From assembly GCA_964361655.1 (NCBI GenBank), contig CAYIBD010000042.1, positions 1 through 5,241 on the forward strand: a DNA stretch of 5,241 nucleotides, read 5' to 3'. Under the pieces are notes generated by a model. The model did no database searches, was not told the DNA's origin, and worked only from the letters and a program-made list of their open reading frames with translations. Every line of letters begins with the position of its first letter. Within the stretch, counting starts at the first letter, position 1. This DNA comes from CAYIBD01 sp964361655 (GTDB taxonomy: Bacteria; Patescibacteriota; Minisyncoccia; Sungbacterales; SURF-37). This document shows positions 3,992 through 5,241 of this stretch, one piece after another. The translations under genes were made by a program, and so were the position numbers.

Positions 3992-5241
3992 TTATACCCA
4001 CCCCCGCAAATGCATGGCCTCGGCCACACGGCCGACCGCGATTCGGTAGCTCGCCTCGCGCCAGAAGCCGCCCAGCCCTTGGCTGGGCGAGCCTCGCCCC
4101 GATTTCGAACGGGGCTGGCCGCCTTGGGCGCGGGCCCTGGCAACTTCGGCAAAGGCCTTGACCATTATCTTTTCAATCTTACCCATAACCTCGCCCTCCT
4201 CCCAGTAGAAGCGCTGCAATCCCTGCACCCACTCAAAGTAGGAGCCAACCACGCCGCCGCTGTTGGCCAGAATATCGGGGATTATTTCAACGCCGCGCTT
4301 GATGAGCATTGCCTCGGCCCCCGGGGTTACCGGGCCATTGGCCATTTCTAAAATCACCTGGGCCTTGATGCGGCCGGCGTTCTCTTCGGTGATTACATTT
4401 TCGAGTGCTGCAGGAATCAAAATCTCCACGTCAGATTCCAAGAGCTCTTGATTCGAAATGGTCCGGCATTTCCCGCCCGAGGCCTCCTCGATGGAGCAGG
4501 GGCGGTTGTTCACTAGTCCCCGCTCCTCTTGCACTCGGACAATATCTTCCACGTCAATGCCGTCGGGATGATAAATCGCGCCGCGAGAATCCGAGAGCGC
4601 AACGATCTTAAAGCCGTCTTTGAAGAGCAAACGGGCAATGGCAGCGCCAACCGCGCCAAAGCCCTGGACCGCCACGCTCTTGCTTCTTGCTTCTTGCTTC
4701 GTGCTTCTTAAAAACTCACGCAGCACCACTGCTCCTCCAAATCCGGTTGCCGTATCCCGCCCAAACGAACCTCCAATTTCAACCGGCTTGCCAGTGAATG
4801 CCGTTGGCTCGAAATGGCCGACCAGCCTGGAATACTCATCCACCATCCAGGCCATAATTTGCGGCGTGGTGCCCACATCCGGCGCAGGAATATCTTTTTT
4901 GGGGCCGATAACGTCCACCAGCCGCCGCACATAGCTCCGGCTCACGGCCTCTAACTCTTTAGCTGATAGCTCCCTGGGGTTCACCGTGATCGCACCCTTG
5001 GCTCCGCCATAGGGAATACCAACGAGCGCAGTTTTCCAAGTCATCAAAGAAGCCAGGGCCGTGACCTCATCGAGGTTTGAATCCGGATGAAAGCGGATGC
5101 CGCCCTTATAAGGGCCTCGGGCATCATTATGCTGCACCCGCCAGGCCTTGAAGATTCTGGTCTCCCCTTTTTCGAGCGGCAGAGGAATATCAAAGGCAAT
5201 CACGCTTTTCGGCTTTTGTAGGGCTGCCAAAACATCGGCGC
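3992..5241 (-). CDS. gdhA: Glutamate (Glu/Leu/Phe/Val) dehydrogenase, N-terminus cut by the window edge
   Basis: Catalyses reversible NAD(P)-linked oxidative deamination, most likely glutamate to 2-oxoglutarate and ammonia. The frame is open past the right edge (ADVLAALQKPK...), and the TTG at 5230 is an internal codon; the family has further N-terminal residues before PK. Numbering from that TTG: HNDARGPYKGGIRFHP (34-49) and MTWKTALVGIPYGGAKG (63-79) hold the substrate and catalytic lysines (Lys42, Lys66, Lys78), and Asp118 in PAPDVGT is the catalytic acid. The Rossmann motif is VQGFGAVG (188-195), with Asp214 after the second strand suggesting NAD. LANSGGVVGSYFEW (321-334) and the end VAEAMHLRGWV are typical. 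Two oddities: a heptamer DNA repeat in the linker before the Rossmann domain (174-185) and a Gly/Arg/Ser-rich insertion near 364-390 made of palindromic DNA. Glutamate as the substrate is a family-level guess. Confidence 0.93.
   Translation of the reverse strand, partial: ADVLAALQKPKSVIAFDIPLPLEKGETRIFKAWRVQHNDARGPYKGGIRFHPDSNLDEVTALASLMTWKTALVGIPYGGAKGAITVNPRELSAKELEAVSRSYVRRLVDVIGPKKDIPAPDVGTTPQIMAWMVDEYSRLVGHFEPTAFTGKPVEIGGSFGRDTATGFGGAVVLREFLRSTKQEARSKSVAVQGFGAVGAAIARLLFKDGFKIVALSDSRGAIYHPDGIDVEDIVRVQEERGLVNNRPCSIEEASGGKCRTISNQELLESDVEILIPAALENVITEENAGRIKAQVILEMANGPVTPGAEAMLIKRGVEIIPDILANSGGVVGSYFEWVQGLQRFYWEEGEVMGKIEKIMVKAFAEVARARAQGGQPRSKSGRGSPSQGLGGFWREASYRIAVGRVAEAMHLRGWV
4061..4141. 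repeat. In-frame palindromic insertion in the dehydrogenase gene
   Basis: This stretch codes for residues 364-390, where GGQPRSKSGRGSPSQGLGG interrupts the usual short link to the REASY...RVAEAM terminal helix. The DNA has two adjacent hairpins: a perfect 8-bp GCCCAGCC-CTT-GGCTGGGC (4070-4088) and a 6-bp GCCCCG with CGGGGC around an 8-base loop (4096-4115). Compared with Bacillus RocG as I remember it, the link is about 16 residues longer. Length and frame are kept, as in known protein-coding palindromic elements. Confidence 0.6.
4676..4709. repeat. Heptamer tandem repeat (GCTTCTT) inside the dehydrogenase gene
   Basis: GCTTCTT is repeated in nearly five units (GCTCTT, GCTTCTT, GCTTCTT, GCTTCGT, GCTTCTT). 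On the coding strand it reads as GAAGCAA-type units giving RSTKQEARSKS (174-184), just before the Rossmann strand VAVQGFG. Linker length stays normal for the family, so the repeat replaces sequence rather than lengthening it. Confidence 0.7.

Noticed and set aside
4096..4115. T-arm-like hairpin (CCCCG around TTCGAAAT) on the - strand, possible tRNA or att site
   Set aside because: The loop is 8 bases and no other tRNA arm is present. It lies inside a conserved dehydrogenase frame and is better explained as part of the palindromic insertion.
5228..5230. TTG start codon for the dehydrogenase
   Set aside because: The frame stays open to the window edge, and the family has further N-terminal residues before the PK motif. 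The gene is truncated by the window rather than starting at TTG.

Overview
The window looks like a piece of a streamlined bacterial chromosome, most likely from the Candidate Phyla Radiation (Patescibacteria, Parcubacteria-like). The evidence is a short 417-residue prolyl-tRNA synthetase without the usual editing insertion, a stand-alone PaaX/Cas2-like winged-helix protein of a type common in those genomes, leaderless-looking genes next to genes with a Shine-Dalgarno, and GC-rich palindromic and heptamer repeats lying inside a conserved gene. TGA is used as a stop, so the recoded-TGA lineages are unlikely. This placement is inference; no rRNA or other marker is present.

Layout, left to right. 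Positions 1-207 hold GC-rich palindromes, a rho-independent terminator on the + strand and a weakly supported partial reading frame running off the left edge on the - strand. Positions 208-423 form one long imperfect inverted repeat that begins two bases after the proS stop. Positions 426-1679 (-) encode prolyl-tRNA synthetase. Its 253-base upstream region carries a compact hairpin, an 18-base tandem repeat, a TATAAT box and the first copy of a 42-base repeat with a 38-base near-palindrome. Positions 1933-2478 (-) encode the PaaX/Cas2-like regulator. The second copy of the repeat (2552-2593) lies between it and the GAPDH gene gap (2632-3636, -). A divergent small gene (3695-3931, +) encodes a predicted two-helix membrane protein and ends in a terminator overlapping its stop. 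Positions 3992-5241 (-) hold a Glu/Leu/Phe/Val dehydrogenase whose N-terminus is cut by the right edge.

Apart from the small + gene, the clear genes point left, but they are separated by 60-250 bases with their own candidate control sites, so they look like separate units rather than one operon. gap and the dehydrogenase are central-metabolism enzymes (glycolysis; 2-oxoglutarate/glutamate interconversion), and proS serves translation. The most interesting features are the duplicated palindrome on both sides of the PaaX/Cas2-like gene (a candidate operator set), the long inverted repeat after proS, and the in-frame palindromic insertion in the dehydrogenase.
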